From PZPK01 sp965230795 (GTDB lineage: Bacteria > Pseudomonadota > Gammaproteobacteria > Pseudomonadales > Oleiphilaceae), in NCBI GenBank assembly GCA_965230795.1, contig OZ246020.1:1550001-1614000 (forward strand): a stretch of 64,000 nt of DNA. The letters are read 5' to 3'. Below, piece by piece: positions 24,028 through 33,483 of this stretch. Numbering within the stretch: the first letter of the stretch is position 1; every line of letters starts with the position of its first letter. Made by a program: the position numbers and the translations under genes. Under the pieces are notes generated by a model. That model had not been told where the DNA came from. It ran no database searches and worked only from the letters and a program-made list of their open reading frames with translations.

Positions 24028-24780
24028 ATGATGACTGACAAGCATACTCTGCAAGCGACAACCATTCTGGACTACCAGAATCCAGCCATTCAGGCACTGA
24101 TCGATTCGCGCAGCTGGCGGGAGCTTGATCCCTATGAGCGGATTGGCGAGGCTTATGACTTTGTGCGCAACGAGATTGTCTTTGGTTACAACCGCTCGGA
24201 TGATCTGCCTGCCAGTGAAGTGCTGAAAGATGGCTATGGTCAATGCAATACCAAAGGCAGTCTGTTGATGGCGCTGTTGCGAGCGCTGGAGATTCCCTGC
24301 CGCTTTCATGGCTTTACCATTTTTAATGCCCTGCAAAAGGGAGCGATTCCCGGCTATGTGTTCTGGTTGGCGCCGAAGCGTATTTTACACAGCTGGGTAG
24401 AGATCGAGTGGCAGGGAGAATGGTTGAATCTCGAGGGCTTTATTCTGGATCAGCGCTACCTGAGCTCGGTGCAGCAGCGATTTGGCAATCGTGATCGAGC
24501 CTTTTCCGGCTATGGGATTGCCACCACCTGCTTACAGCAGCCCGAAGTGGAGTGGCAAGGCAAGAACACTTATATCCAGAAGGAAGGTATTGCTGATGAT
24601 TTCGGGATCTATGATTCGCCCGATACCTTCTATCGCGAGCACGGTACAAATCTTAGGGGAATTAAACGGCTGGTCTATCGCTATCTGATTCGTCATGTGA
24701 TGAACTGGAATGTGGCGCGTATTCGTAAACAGGTGCCGGAGAGTGGGTCGTCGGGCACAGGTCTCTGTCAGGGTTCCTGA
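24028..24780 (+). CDS. Transglutaminase-like cysteine protease-fold protein
   Basis: A 250-residue protein with the transglutaminase-like core. The nucleophile cysteine is in YGQCNTKGSLLMALLRAL, the catalytic histidine in LHSWVEIEW, and an acidic residue follows in NLEGFILD. No signal peptide is seen, so it is probably cytosolic. AAAGGAG precedes the ATG. Such proteins act as peptidases or amidases, or form part of Anbu- or ATP-grasp-linked systems; the substrate is unknown. Confidence 0.8.
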   Translation: MMTDKHTLQATTILDYQNPAIQALIDSRSWRELDPYERIGEAYDFVRNEIVFGYNRSDDLPASEVLKDGYGQCNTKGSLLMALLRALEIPCRFHGFTIFNALQKGAIPGYVFWLAPKRILHSWVEIEWQGEWLNLEGFILDQRYLSSVQQRFGNRDRAFSGYGIATTCLQQPEVEWQGKNTYIQKEGIADDFGIYDSPDTFYREHGTNLRGIKRLVYRYLIRHVMNWNVARIRKQVPESGSSGTGLCQGS

Positions 24781-24856
24781 CGGTGACAAAACCAGCACGG
24801 AACGGGGATCGGCGACTACACTGAATGCGAAGACATAATTGCCAAGGAGCCGCCCG

Positions 24857-25453
24857 GTGCTGACGGAACTGATCAACGACTACCTCAAACTGCTGTTTAT
24901 CATGACGCCGTTTTTTGTCCTGTCATCGTTTATCACCATGACGGTGGGGATGGGGGAAACCGCCCGTCGGGGTATCGCCGTCAAGGTGACCATTGCGGTC
25001 TTGCTCGCCTGTTTCGCCATGTTCTTCTTCGGCAAATACATTTTTGAGCTCTTTGGTATTACCCTGGATGCCTTTCGTATTGGTGCTGGATCCATGCTGT
25101 TTCTCAGTGCGGTGTCACTGGTGAATGGCAGTCGGAAAGTCTCGGTGGATAGTGATAATGAAGACATTGCCGTGGTGCCGCTGGCGATCCCCATTACCGT
25201 TGGTCCCGGCGCTATTGGTGTGATGATGGTGATGGGGGCCGAGCCCCGGGAAACCATGTCGTTGCTGGTGTTCTGTATTGCACTCACCGCCGCCGCCTTC
25301 AGTATTGGCGGCATGCTCTGGTCATCCAACTGGCTACAGCGCTATTTGAGCCCACAAAGCCTGTCGGTGATGCAGAAGATCACCGGGCTCTTTGTCGCTG
25401 CCATCGCCGCGCAGATTATCTTTACCGGCATTCGGAATTTTATGCTGCCATAA
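24857..25453 (+). CDS. MarC-family integral membrane protein
   Basis: The start was set at GTG 24857 because AAGGAG lies seven bases upstream; an in-frame TTG at 24839 has no such site. The 198-residue protein has about six transmembrane helices. Family-typical segments are visible: LLFIMTPFFVLSSFITMT near the N-terminus, then AVVPLAIPITVGPGAIGVMM and a C-terminal LFVAAIAAQIIFTGIRNF. MarC proteins (UPF0056) are inner-membrane proteins of unknown transport function. The gene is convergent with the molybdopterin oxidoreductase gene. Confidence 0.88.
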   Translation: MLTELINDYLKLLFIMTPFFVLSSFITMTVGMGETARRGIAVKVTIAVLLACFAMFFFGKYIFELFGITLDAFRIGAGSMLFLSAVSLVNGSRKVSVDSDNEDIAVVPLAIPITVGPGAIGVMMVMGAEPRETMSLLVFCIALTAAAFSIGGMLWSSNWLQRYLSPQSLSVMQKITGLFVAAIAAQIIFTGIRNFMLP

Positions 25454-25474
25454 AAGAAAAAATGAAAAACGACT

Positions 25475-27793
25475 TTAAGCCACCTTGGTCGTACCTCGTT
25501 TCTCAGCAGCCTTCTCAATCACCTCGATACGTGCCGGGATGAATTTGTGCCAGGGGGTGCCGGCGAGAAAATCCCGACGCTGGTTGTCGGTAAATTCATT
25601 GGGCGCAAGCCCCAATTGAATGGCTTCGCCATGCTCGTCGGTGTATTGGATACCAGTGCCGTTGGGTAGGGAAACGTGTCCGGGTTGCATCATGTCGTTC
25701 ACTTCGATACACACCTCGCCGCTGGCGCGTTCCGTGCTCAGGCGGACAATGTCGCCTGTTTCACTTCCCAGCTTCTCGGCATCTGCCGGGCTGATCCGCA
25801 GGGCTGCATACAGGCCTTTCTTGTGCCAGCGGGGATTGCGCACCGCGGTATTGGCAGTTTCGCTGCGGCGTTCGCCGGCGGACAAAATAAAGGGGTAGTC
25901 GGAGTCGTCCTGATCCAGTCCTTTTTGCAGGCTGTCCAGCTCGGGAATGAGCTCCGGAATATGCAGATTGATGCGCTGGCCGGGTTGTCGAATGGCCTGC
26001 CAGCTTTCTTCAAAATTGCTGCGGGCATAGACCACGCCCGAGGGTGAATTCAAAATCGATTTGAATAGTTTATTGGCTGCTAATGGCAATGGGCCGCCAA
26101 AACCGGCGCGCTTCGCCGCCTCGGGCGAGGCCTGAATATACATCAGACACAGTCCCCATATGACTGCGGCATTCTCCATGCCTTGCGGCAGAGTGGGGCC
26201 CAATGTGCGGTAAAGCATCACGCTGACATACTTCATGAGTTTGGAAGAGACGGCTGCCTGCGCCATAAACGCGGCGGTAAAGGCTGGTAAGCCGGCTTTC
26301 GCCGCCAGTCGCAAGACACGATAATCCTTGTCACTGAGCTCATCCATGGCTTCGAGCAGACGCGCATTGATTTCCGCCTCCGTTAAGGTTCCCGCTTTGG
26401 GTGGAAACAGTGGATGACGCAGGTGAAAGGCGTTGTCCGGGAATTCCAGATTGAAGAAAGTCGCTTCGGCTTTTTCGAACTGGCTGGAGCAGGGCAAAAC
26501 GTAGTCTGCCTCACGCGCGGTTTCCGTCATGGCGACATCGAATACCAGTGAGAAATCCAGTGCACGCATGGCTTCTCGCATACGTTGGCTGTCGGCAAGG
26601 GAATGGAGAGGGTTGCCGCTGTCTACAATCATGGCTCGAAAACGATCGGGGTGATCAGTCAGGATTTCATCGGGAATGACATTGCAGGGAATCAGACCAA
26701 TGATAATTTTGGAGCCGGTAACAGGTGAGGTTTTCGAGCGGCTACCGCCACTGCCGCGTTTACCGGTTTCACCTTTGCTGGCTTTGCCCAGTGACAGGAA
26801 GGGTACAAACGCATTGCTGGTGCCGGGTTTGCCGTAGTTGCCGGTGGTCAGCCAGATCAGGCGTTGCAGGTAACTGCCCAGTGTGGAGTGTCGTGACATT
26901 TGCAGGCCCAGGTCTTCAAATACGCTGACCGATGAGGCTTTGGCAATGCGCTCTGCTGCCTTCACCAGTTGAGCAGTGGCGATGCCGCAAACTTCGGCAT
27001 AGTGTTCCACATCAATATCACGGAAATGCGCTTCGATGTCTTCAAAGCCTCGGGTATGCTGCGCCATCCAGTCGTGGTCGACCCAGTCGTTCTGGATCAA
27101 TATGGCAATCAGTGCTGCCAGCAGCCAGGCGTCGGTGCCGGGTTTCAGTTGCAGGTGGATGTCGGCTTTTTTTGCGGTCTCGCTGCGGCGCGGATCAATG
27201 ACAATCATGCTGCGTTGGGGATCTTTCTCGATCTCGCGGATCACGGCACGGGCTCTGGCAAAGCCATGGGATTGCCATGGATTCTTGCCGAGAAACACGG
27301 AGACTTCGGCGTGCTCAAAATCACCGTGAGCACCCGCGGCGAGCATTTTACCGCCCACCCAGAACTCACCGGTTTTTTCCTGGGCCAGGGCGTTGGAACG
27401 ATAACGTACGCCCAGTGCTTTCAGTAGCGCGTCGGTATAAGCACCACCAAGGTGATTGCCCTGACCGCCACCGCCATAAAACAGAATTCGCTCGCCGCCA
27501 TGTTTGGCCTTCACGGCCTGAAGTTTTTCCGCAACCTCGCGGATGGCTGTGTCCCAGCTCACCGCTTCATAGCTGCCATCGGCCTTTCGACGCATGGGGG
27601 AGCTCAGTCTATCGGCACCATTCTGGTAGTAGTCAATGCGTTGCGCTTTTTCGCAGACATAGCCTTGCGATATCGGGTGCGCCTTGTCGCCCACTACCTT
27701 GTTGATATGGCCGTTTTTGGTTTGCACCTTGAGGCCACAATTGATTGAGCAGAGCATGCAGGCGGTGTGTTGCCATTCGTTGGTGGTTGCCAT
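25475..27793 (-). CDS. Molybdopterin-dependent oxidoreductase (4Fe-4S, bis-MGD type)
   Basis: The ATG at 27791-27793 begins MATTNEWQHTACMLCSINC, giving a 772-residue protein; the longer open frame upstream lacks family sequence and crosses the operator region. An N-terminal 4Fe-4S site has cysteines 12, 15, 19 and 47. A formate dehydrogenase/DMSO reductase-type domain follows (LFYGGGGQGNHLG, VFLGKNPWQSHG), then a C-terminal molydop-binding domain (ILSAGERRSETANTAVRNPRW). It has no Tat signal, so it is probably cytosolic. The substrate is unknown. A TetR gene is divergent and probably controls it. Confidence 0.88.
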   Translation of the reverse strand: MATTNEWQHTACMLCSINCGLKVQTKNGHINKVVGDKAHPISQGYVCEKAQRIDYYQNGADRLSSPMRRKADGSYEAVSWDTAIREVAEKLQAVKAKHGGERILFYGGGGQGNHLGGAYTDALLKALGVRYRSNALAQEKTGEFWVGGKMLAAGAHGDFEHAEVSVFLGKNPWQSHGFARARAVIREIEKDPQRSMIVIDPRRSETAKKADIHLQLKPGTDAWLLAALIAILIQNDWVDHDWMAQHTRGFEDIEAHFRDIDVEHYAEVCGIATAQLVKAAERIAKASSVSVFEDLGLQMSRHSTLGSYLQRLIWLTTGNYGKPGTSNAFVPFLSLGKASKGETGKRGSGGSRSKTSPVTGSKIIIGLIPCNVIPDEILTDHPDRFRAMIVDSGNPLHSLADSQRMREAMRALDFSLVFDVAMTETAREADYVLPCSSQFEKAEATFFNLEFPDNAFHLRHPLFPPKAGTLTEAEINARLLEAMDELSDKDYRVLRLAAKAGLPAFTAAFMAQAAVSSKLMKYVSVMLYRTLGPTLPQGMENAAVIWGLCLMYIQASPEAAKRAGFGGPLPLAANKLFKSILNSPSGVVYARSNFEESWQAIRQPGQRINLHIPELIPELDSLQKGLDQDDSDYPFILSAGERRSETANTAVRNPRWHKKGLYAALRISPADAEKLGSETGDIVRLSTERASGEVCIEVNDMMQPGHVSLPNGTGIQYTDEHGEAIQLGLAPNEFTDNQRRDFLAGTPWHKFIPARIEVIEKAAEKRGTTKVA

Positions 27794-27860
27794 GACGAGC
27801 CTCCGTGATGGGCTGGGGTAGGGAGATGAAACGGGGACAGATCCGTATATGATGATCATA

Positions 27861-27878
27861 ATATTATGGGTATAATAT
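27861..27878. promoter_or_regulatory. Probable TetR operator (perfect 7-bp inverted repeat)
   Basis: ATATTAT-gggt-ATAATAT is an exact inverted repeat in the 130-bp region between the divergent oxidoreductase and TetR genes. Its position, overlapping promoter-like AT-rich sequence, is typical for autoregulating TetR proteins. Confidence 0.6.
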
Positions 27879-27923
27879 GAGTCAAGTATTATCGCATTTT
27901 GAATCTCTGGAAAAGGCTGTTCC

Positions 27924-28529
27924 ATGAAAGACAAGCAGCAAAAGAACATACCAGGTGAGCGCAAGCAGGCGGTCGGCACTCGTCTGACCAAAGCGGCTGC
28001 AAGGCAATTGCGTGAGCATGGTCCATCGGGTATTTCGGTCAAGTCGGTCATGGCCCAGGAGGGTATGACGGTCGGGGGCTTCTATGCGCATTTTGAAAAC
28101 AAGGAGGCTTTGGTGATTGCAGCCCTGGAAGAGGCCTTTGCCGAAACCCACAGGCGAGCGCCAACAGAGCCCATTGATCTGAACTACCTCAAGGGCTTTC
28201 TCAGGAACTATCTCAGTGAGGCCCATCGGGATCATCCCGGTTTTAGTTGTCCTATTGCCAGTTTGGCGACGGATATGCCCCGGGAGAGTGAGGCGGTGCG
28301 GCGTGTGTATCAAAGTGGCCTGCAATCTCTGATCGCCGCACTGTCCAAGGCCTTGCCATTTGACAAGCCGGAGAAGGCGGAGCGTCTGGCAATGAGCATG
28401 GCGGCCACTGCGATTGGAGGGCTGCAACTGGCGCGAGCGGTACCCGATTCTGACTATTCAAAACAGATTCTGGATGACTGTTTGAATTCCTTGTTTAGCC
28501 TGCTCGACAGGGCTATAGGCGATGAGTGA
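27924..28529 (+). CDS. TetR/AcrR-family transcriptional regulator
   Basis: A 201-residue regulator with the N-terminal TetR HTH (AARQLREHGPSGISVKSVMAQEGMTVGGFYAHFENKEAL, about residues 24-62) and an all-helical ligand domain with LSEAHRDHPGFSCPIASLATDM. It is transcribed away from the molybdopterin oxidoreductase gene across a region holding a perfect inverted repeat. It probably represses that gene and itself. Confidence 0.9.
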   Translation: MKDKQQKNIPGERKQAVGTRLTKAAARQLREHGPSGISVKSVMAQEGMTVGGFYAHFENKEALVIAALEEAFAETHRRAPTEPIDLNYLKGFLRNYLSEAHRDHPGFSCPIASLATDMPRESEAVRRVYQSGLQSLIAALSKALPFDKPEKAERLAMSMAATAIGGLQLARAVPDSDYSKQILDDCLNSLFSLLDRAIGDE

Positions 28530-28662
28530 GCTCTGGATCTGCCGAGTGTGATGCTTTTCTCATCACGATGGCTTATCCCCCATTTGTAGGAGATCTTTTC
28601 TGATTTCAGCGGCGTAGCATGTAAAGCCTCAATGCCCCCAAACAAATATAAGGAAGAGGCCC

Positions 28663-30324
28663 ATGCCAACTCAAACCCAAAGGGACGCTCAGCGTTCCCG
28701 TTCCTCGTTCGTTTCACGTTCTTTGCGCTCGCTGGGCCTCTGTGCTTTGGCGGGCAGCGTGCTCGGTGCCAGCATGTCAGCAAGCGCTGCACCGGTCGAT
28801 GCCAGTCATATGACGATTAATGGTGTCTCGCTTCAGTCGTTACTGGATTCAGAAGGACAGGTGCCGACGCCCGCCAGTGTGAAACAGAAGTTTCGCTATA
28901 CCGGTTATGGTCAGACCTGTAGCGATGCCGAGTGGTACATCAAGCTAGACGGTGCCAGCGAATGGGAAAATTTTGATGGCACCAAGTACGCAGAAAAGGT
29001 CATCCATCGCGCCGGTACGCATCAGCTCAAACTGACTGTGGATGGGTATAACAACTGGTTTACCTTCTGCTTTCATGCGGGGGAATATTCCGAGACGGTG
29101 GTTGATTTGAAAGTCAGCACTCCCGGATATACCCAGACGCAGTATCCCATTATGGTGGTTCCCGGCGTACTGGCCTTTGACAATATCAATCTGCTGTTCG
29201 TGAACAACGAGTACTTCTTTGGCGTGGCAGATGCCATTGGCGAGAACTCGGACCAGCAGGTGCATACCTTTGCCCTGAATCCCTGGGAAGACACCGTTCC
29301 CCGCGGAGAAGATCTGGCTGGCCAGATTATCGAAACCATTATTAACTCGGCGCAGGAAGATCATGTTCCTTTTGACAAGGTGAATCTGCTTGCGCATAGC
29401 CATGGTTCCACGACTGCAAGGGTTGCCATCAACTGGCTGAAGCAGCAGGGGCTGGATAATGTCGCGTCACTGACGACTGTGGCAGGCCCGCATTACGGCA
29501 CGCCCACTGCGGATGGCGCCAAGTACGCCATGAATAACTGGGGCTGGACCGGCGACTTGCTGACGATGACGCTGATTCCCGGCTTTGAGCTTTTGGGCGA
29601 TATTCTCTCCATTGTCAGCGGTAACCCGGAATACTATGGCGAAGGAGACTTGATGTCGGTGCTGCTCGACTTTACTCAGGAAGGGATGTACGAGTTTAAC
29701 CAGGATTACCCCAGTTATGGTTTGCCCCAGGGCGGCAAGTATTACTCCAATGAAATTGCTGATGCGTCGGTGACGACGGATACCTTCTACGAAGCTTATG
29801 GACGCGGCGTCTATGAGGACTGGATTGGCGGAGCCCAGCAGAGCTATGACGTGGTGCAGGCAGATGGCACGGTTGTGACGCAGAATCTGGTGATTGGCAA
29901 TGGTCTCGGGCAGCAAGCAGATATTAACGCTAACGATGCGGTGCAATACTATTCCTTCGGTGGAACAGGTTCCTGGAATACCATGCCCATCGCAGCATTG
30001 GGAGGTTTCCCCGGCGACTTGCTTGATCCGGTGCTGGCCATATTCAACTCCTTCTATGGCGTGCTTTACAACAACAATCTGAGCATTCCTGAGGCGTCGG
30101 ATTTTCCAGCGGGCTCGCCTGAGTTCATTCCCCATGATGCGTTTATTCCCGAATCCAGCTCGCGCTTTGGTCGATACATTGCCACCCATTACTGGAATCA
30201 CGTGGATGAGCAGAATGCCTTGATGGGTCTGGTGCCCAGTGAAGATCCTGAAGGTAATGCGGTAGCGAGCCCCATCAGTGTTTATCGCACCCATGCCAAC
30301 CGTTTGCAGAAGGCGGGCTTGTAA
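28663..30324 (+). CDS. lipA-like: Secreted triacylglycerol lipase (family I-like) with an N-terminal extension domain
   Basis: A 553-residue exported alpha/beta hydrolase. A signal peptide (about residues 1-43, ending SASA) is followed by a beta-rich segment of about 120 residues with several cysteines that is not part of the usual Pseudomonas-type lipase. The hydrolase starts at QYPIMVVPGVLAF. The catalytic serine is Ser246 in AHSHGST, the likely acid is in PHDAFIPESSSRFG, and the likely histidine in WNHVDEQN, which resembles the NHLDEVN region of family I lipases. The dedicated foldase gene follows 89 bases downstream. It is probably secreted to degrade lipids. Confidence 0.88.
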   Translation: MPTQTQRDAQRSRSSFVSRSLRSLGLCALAGSVLGASMSASAAPVDASHMTINGVSLQSLLDSEGQVPTPASVKQKFRYTGYGQTCSDAEWYIKLDGASEWENFDGTKYAEKVIHRAGTHQLKLTVDGYNNWFTFCFHAGEYSETVVDLKVSTPGYTQTQYPIMVVPGVLAFDNINLLFVNNEYFFGVADAIGENSDQQVHTFALNPWEDTVPRGEDLAGQIIETIINSAQEDHVPFDKVNLLAHSHGSTTARVAINWLKQQGLDNVASLTTVAGPHYGTPTADGAKYAMNNWGWTGDLLTMTLIPGFELLGDILSIVSGNPEYYGEGDLMSVLLDFTQEGMYEFNQDYPSYGLPQGGKYYSNEIADASVTTDTFYEAYGRGVYEDWIGGAQQSYDVVQADGTVVTQNLVIGNGLGQQADINANDAVQYYSFGGTGSWNTMPIAALGGFPGDLLDPVLAIFNSFYGVLYNNNLSIPEASDFPAGSPEFIPHDAFIPESSSRFGRYIATHYWNHVDEQNALMGLVPSEDPEGNAVASPISVYRTHANRLQKAGL

Positions 30325-30413
30325 GGTTCCGGTCCTGAGGGATGTCGGCGAGCGTTCCTTGCGCTCGTCGGCGTCATCTATCTGGCAGTCGCATTAGCAG
30401 GAAGACAATCAGC

Positions 30414-31538
30414 ATGACCAAAAAGTGGAATATCGTAGCGATGACCGTCACGGCGAGCCTGGTACTTGCCTTGCTGTGGCAGAACGAGCGTGAACGCGCG
30501 GCTGAATCTGCAAGGCCATCGGATTCATTGATTCCGGGAGCAATGGCGCCATCGGCCTTGAACTCGGGAGGTGCAGCGGATTCAGATGTTGTAGCGACCG
30601 AGGCTCCTGTTGAGGATGTGCCCTACCAGGGCCCCGCGGACGAGCTGGTTCAGCCGATTCAGATGAGTATGCAGCAGTACTTGATGCAGTCAGCTTACGG
30701 CGCATTCCCAGCTAGTTTGCAAGGCTCGAGTATTCCGGCCTTGTTCGTGGATGCTTCCGGACAATTGCGAGTGGATAAGACGCTGTCGCACTTTTTCGAG
30801 TATTTTCTCTCTGCTGCTCGGGAAGAAGGACAGGCGCAAGTGCAGGCGCGCATTGAGGAATATCTGGTGCTGGCGCTGCCAGACACAGCCCAGGCGCAGG
30901 CATTGGCGTTGATGGATCGATATCTTGATTATCGCTCCCGGCTCAAAGGTTTTGTGCCTTCGGAGCTGGCACAGAATGATGACAATCGCTATCTGGCGGA
31001 ATTGGAGGCGAGTCTTGAAGGTCGTCGGGTCTTGCGTCGAGAGGTGCTTGGAGAGTCTGTCGCGCAGGCGATGTTTGATGAGCATGAGCGCTATGAGCAC
31101 TACAACCTGAACAAGGTGCGGGTGCAACTGGATGACTCGCTGAGTGCTGACCGGCGCGACCGGGAGCTGGCGCAGCTGGAAGAGTCATTGCCCGCGCACA
31201 TTCGTGACCGGATTCGTTATCAGCGCGAGAAGGAGAACGTTGAGCGGGAGATTCAGGCTCTGAAGATGCAGGGAAACCGGGATGATGAGATCTATGCCCT
31301 AAGACGGGATTTTTACGGCGAAACCGTGGCGAAGCGCTGGGCCTTTATGGAGGCACAATCATCCCAATGGCAGGCCCGTGTGTCCGCCTTTCATCAAAGC
31401 AAGGCATCGATCCTTGCCAGCGTCATGTTGACGGAAGAGCAGAAAACTCAACAGATCAATGAACTCAGGGACCGGGAGTTCACCGAGGAAGAGAAGCTGA
31501 AAATGGCCTGGCAAAGTTTGCAGGCCTCTGCCAACTGA
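30414..31538 (+). CDS. lipB-like (lif): Lipase-specific foldase / secretion chaperone (Lif)
   Basis: The ATG at 30414 gives a 374-residue protein with one N-terminal membrane anchor (NIVAMTVTASLVLALLW), then an Ala/Pro-rich linker and a long helical periplasmic part. The Lif hallmark motif RXXFDYXLSAXGE is recognisable as HFFEYFLSAAREE (about residues 124-136). The helical chaperone domain runs to a charged C-terminus. It anchors in the inner membrane and folds the lipase encoded just upstream. Gene order lipase then foldase is standard. Confidence 0.9.
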   Translation: MTKKWNIVAMTVTASLVLALLWQNERERAAESARPSDSLIPGAMAPSALNSGGAADSDVVATEAPVEDVPYQGPADELVQPIQMSMQQYLMQSAYGAFPASLQGSSIPALFVDASGQLRVDKTLSHFFEYFLSAAREEGQAQVQARIEEYLVLALPDTAQAQALALMDRYLDYRSRLKGFVPSELAQNDDNRYLAELEASLEGRRVLRREVLGESVAQAMFDEHERYEHYNLNKVRVQLDDSLSADRRDRELAQLEESLPAHIRDRIRYQREKENVEREIQALKMQGNRDDEIYALRRDFYGETVAKRWAFMEAQSSQWQARVSAFHQSKASILASVMLTEEQKTQQINELRDREFTEEEKLKMAWQSLQASAN

Positions 31539-31543
31539 TTCAC

Positions 31544-32284
31544 TTAGCCTGTGCCGGAGAACAGGCTGCGATAGAGAATCAGCAGTGCCGCCAGAGAGGA
31601 GACGCTGAGTACTGCGGGGCGTATGACCGCCGCTGGCAGGCGTCGATTCAAGTGCCCCGACAGCCAGTAACCCAGTGCAATGCTGGGTATCAGACTGGCA
31701 CCCAGAACAAATTCTTCAGGTCCGAATTTGTCTGCCGAATACAGTGCGGTTAACGACAGGATGCCGCCGGGAACAAAGATGGCGGAAAGCGTGCCCGGCA
31801 ATCGCGGGCCGCTGACTTTTTGGAACACCAGTGACAGGGGTGGTCCGCCGATGGCAGTAATGGTTCCCATAAACCCGGACAAGGCTGCGGCCGTGCCGAT
31901 GTAGGGTGGTCGCGGATCCGGAAATTCCCGCAGCAGGCTGATGCCGACGCTGACCAGTACCAATGTCCCCAGAAACACTCCCAGCCCCTTTGGCGAGATC
32001 CATTCGATCACCAATGCCGCGGCGAAGGTCCCGACGGCGAGCCCTGGAAGCGCCCAGAGAATATCCCGTTTGATGACGGCTTTATGATCGCGGAAGACGA
32101 TCATCAGTGGCAGCAGCATGCCGATCATGATCAGGGGGGCAGGGATAAAACCCGGATAAATCAGATACAAAAGCGGTACGCCAAACACGCCGATGCCATA
32201 GCCGATGATGCCCTGAACCGTTGAAGCAAGAACAATGACGAGGCTGGCGAGAAGCCAGTCGCTTGCTGAAATCGGAAAGTCCAT
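31544..32284 (-). CDS. Sulfite exporter TauE/SafE-family permease
   Basis: The ATG at 32282-32284 gives a 246-residue protein with about eight transmembrane helices; the frame is open further upstream without family features. TauE/SafE signatures are visible in VQGIIGYGIGVFGVPLLYLI and in GFMGTITAIGGPPLSLVF. The family moves sulfur-containing or small organic anions across the inner membrane; the substrate here is unknown. It is convergent with the lipase foldase gene, only five bases apart. Confidence 0.87.
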   Translation of the reverse strand: MDFPISASDWLLASLVIVLASTVQGIIGYGIGVFGVPLLYLIYPGFIPAPLIMIGMLLPLMIVFRDHKAVIKRDILWALPGLAVGTFAAALVIEWISPKGLGVFLGTLVLVSVGISLLREFPDPRPPYIGTAAALSGFMGTITAIGGPPLSLVFQKVSGPRLPGTLSAIFVPGGILSLTALYSADKFGPEEFVLGASLIPSIALGYWLSGHLNRRLPAAVIRPAVLSVSSLAALLILYRSLFSGTG

Positions 32285-32409
32285 TCTCGGTGGTGGGGCC
32301 TTTTTGTCAGAGTGGTTTGAAAGTTGAGAAGACCTGGGTGAATATACCGGACAGATCAGTCGAGATATTTCCGGACTCTCACACAATTTTCACTAATGGT
32401 GCCAGCACA

Positions 32410-33120
32410 ATGACGGATCAGCAATCGCTTCCAAAATTTAAACAAACCTACGAAAGAGCCGTGGAGAGAAAGGGGGGGAAGCAGGCGCTGGAAAAGTTAT
32501 TACGCACGCCCGATTCGCCGGACGACATTCGCGCTATCCCCGAAGATCGCTTTCTGTCCACCATGACCAAGTGTATTAACCAGGCGGGATTCAGTTGGAA
32601 GGTAATCGAGCAGAAGTGGCCAGAGTTCGAAGAAGCCTTTTTTGGTTTTAAGGTGGATACCCTGAGTTTGTTATCGGATGAGCAGTGGGAAGCCTATACC
32701 CAGGATCGGCGTGTTGTACGCAGCTGGCAGAAGATCAAGGCGCTGAAGGAAAATGTTGCCTGGCTCTACGAAGAAAAGACGGCAAGGGATGGTATCGCCG
32801 AGTTGATTGCGGCCTGGCCGGATGAGGATTACGTGGGCTTGCTGGCTTATCTCAAGAAGCATGGTTCACGCCTGGGTGGAAACAGCGGTCAGCGTTTTCT
32901 GCGCTACATGGGCAAGGACAGTTTTGTGTTGTCAAAGGATGTGGTGACCTGTCTGATCGGCTGTGGTCTGGATCTCAAACCTGAACCTTCCAGCAAGCGG
33001 GAAATGGAGCTGATTCAGGCTACCTTTAACGCCTGGAAGCAGGAGAGTGGCCGCCCCTTTGTTCAGCTTAGTCAGATAGCGGCCTTTTCCGTTGGGGATA
33101 ATGTGGTGGGTTTGGTCTAG
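32410..33120 (+). CDS. tag-like: DNA-3-methyladenine glycosylase I family protein
   Basis: The ATG at 32410 gives 236 residues. The helical Tag-type domain is visible in FLSTMTKCINQAGFSWKVIEQKWPEFEEAFFGF and in the C-terminal helix-hairpin-like region GGNSGQRFLRYMGKDSFVLSKDV. The family removes alkylated bases from DNA. The usual N-terminal zinc-binding cysteine/histidine set of classical Tag is not obvious, so this belongs to a divergent subgroup, and its base specificity cannot be stated. Confidence 0.8.
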   Translation: MTDQQSLPKFKQTYERAVERKGGKQALEKLLRTPDSPDDIRAIPEDRFLSTMTKCINQAGFSWKVIEQKWPEFEEAFFGFKVDTLSLLSDEQWEAYTQDRRVVRSWQKIKALKENVAWLYEEKTARDGIAELIAAWPDEDYVGLLAYLKKHGSRLGGNSGQRFLRYMGKDSFVLSKDVVTCLIGCGLDLKPEPSSKREMELIQATFNAWKQESGRPFVQLSQIAAFSVGDNVVGLV

Positions 33121-33144
33121 TGATAGCCGGACCTGCTCGGTTAT

Positions 33145-33203
33145 TCAGATGGCATTGGATTCTGACTACTTCCTGAGCTATCCAGGGGTATCAAGTGTCG
33201 AGC
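33145..33203 (-). pseudogene. Remnant of an HxlR-family regulator gene 3' end
   Basis: Read on the minus strand, this encodes LRK-stop-SESNAI-stop. It aligns with the last residues LREWSESNAI of the HxlR-family protein at 48465-48821; about 28 of the first 33 bases match. The internal stop and loss of the upstream part show it is dead. It points to an older duplication or rearrangement of the HxlR region. Confidence 0.5.
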
Positions 33204-33433
33204 TGAATAATTCTGTGTGACTTGTATCGGCTTTTTTTGTTTTGATTGCTTTCCTTTCTGTTTTTTTTGCTAACTTAATTGCGCTGCTCGCAGCTTTCCA
33301 GGGATGAATTGCCTGTCTGAAAACACGGATGTACTTGATCTTGATTTGTTATTTTTAGTTTTCATCGTATTCGGTCATTTTTTATAGCGGGTGCTCCCCT
33401 TTTATATGTCCAGTAGAATGCGCTCATTAAAAA

Positions 33434-33476
33434 TTACATGTAAAATGTTGAAATATTACATGTAATAAAATATAGT
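33434..33476 (+). promoter_or_regulatory. Promoter of the YjfI-PspA operon with two TTACATGTAA operators
   Basis: Two perfect 10-bp palindromes TTACATGTAA lie at 33434-33443 and 33456-33465, 22 bp (two helical turns) apart. A sigma-70-like promoter fits them: -35 TTGAAA (33448-33453), a 17-bp spacer and -10 TATAGT (33471-33476). The second palindrome sits inside the spacer, a classic repressor position. The expected transcription start falls at or next to the ATG at 33484, and there is no ribosome site, so the first message may be leaderless. Confidence 0.55.
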
Positions 33477-33483
33477 GGTTTCC

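Larger units (their letters stand above)
33121..33483. other. 363-bp intergenic region: gene remnant, T-rich stretch and operon promoter
   Basis: No intact gene is present. The first part holds a decayed 3' end of an HxlR-like gene (33145-33203). The middle is T-rich (33230-33290). The last 50 bases hold the promoter and palindromes of the YjfI-PspA operon. Confidence 0.6.
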
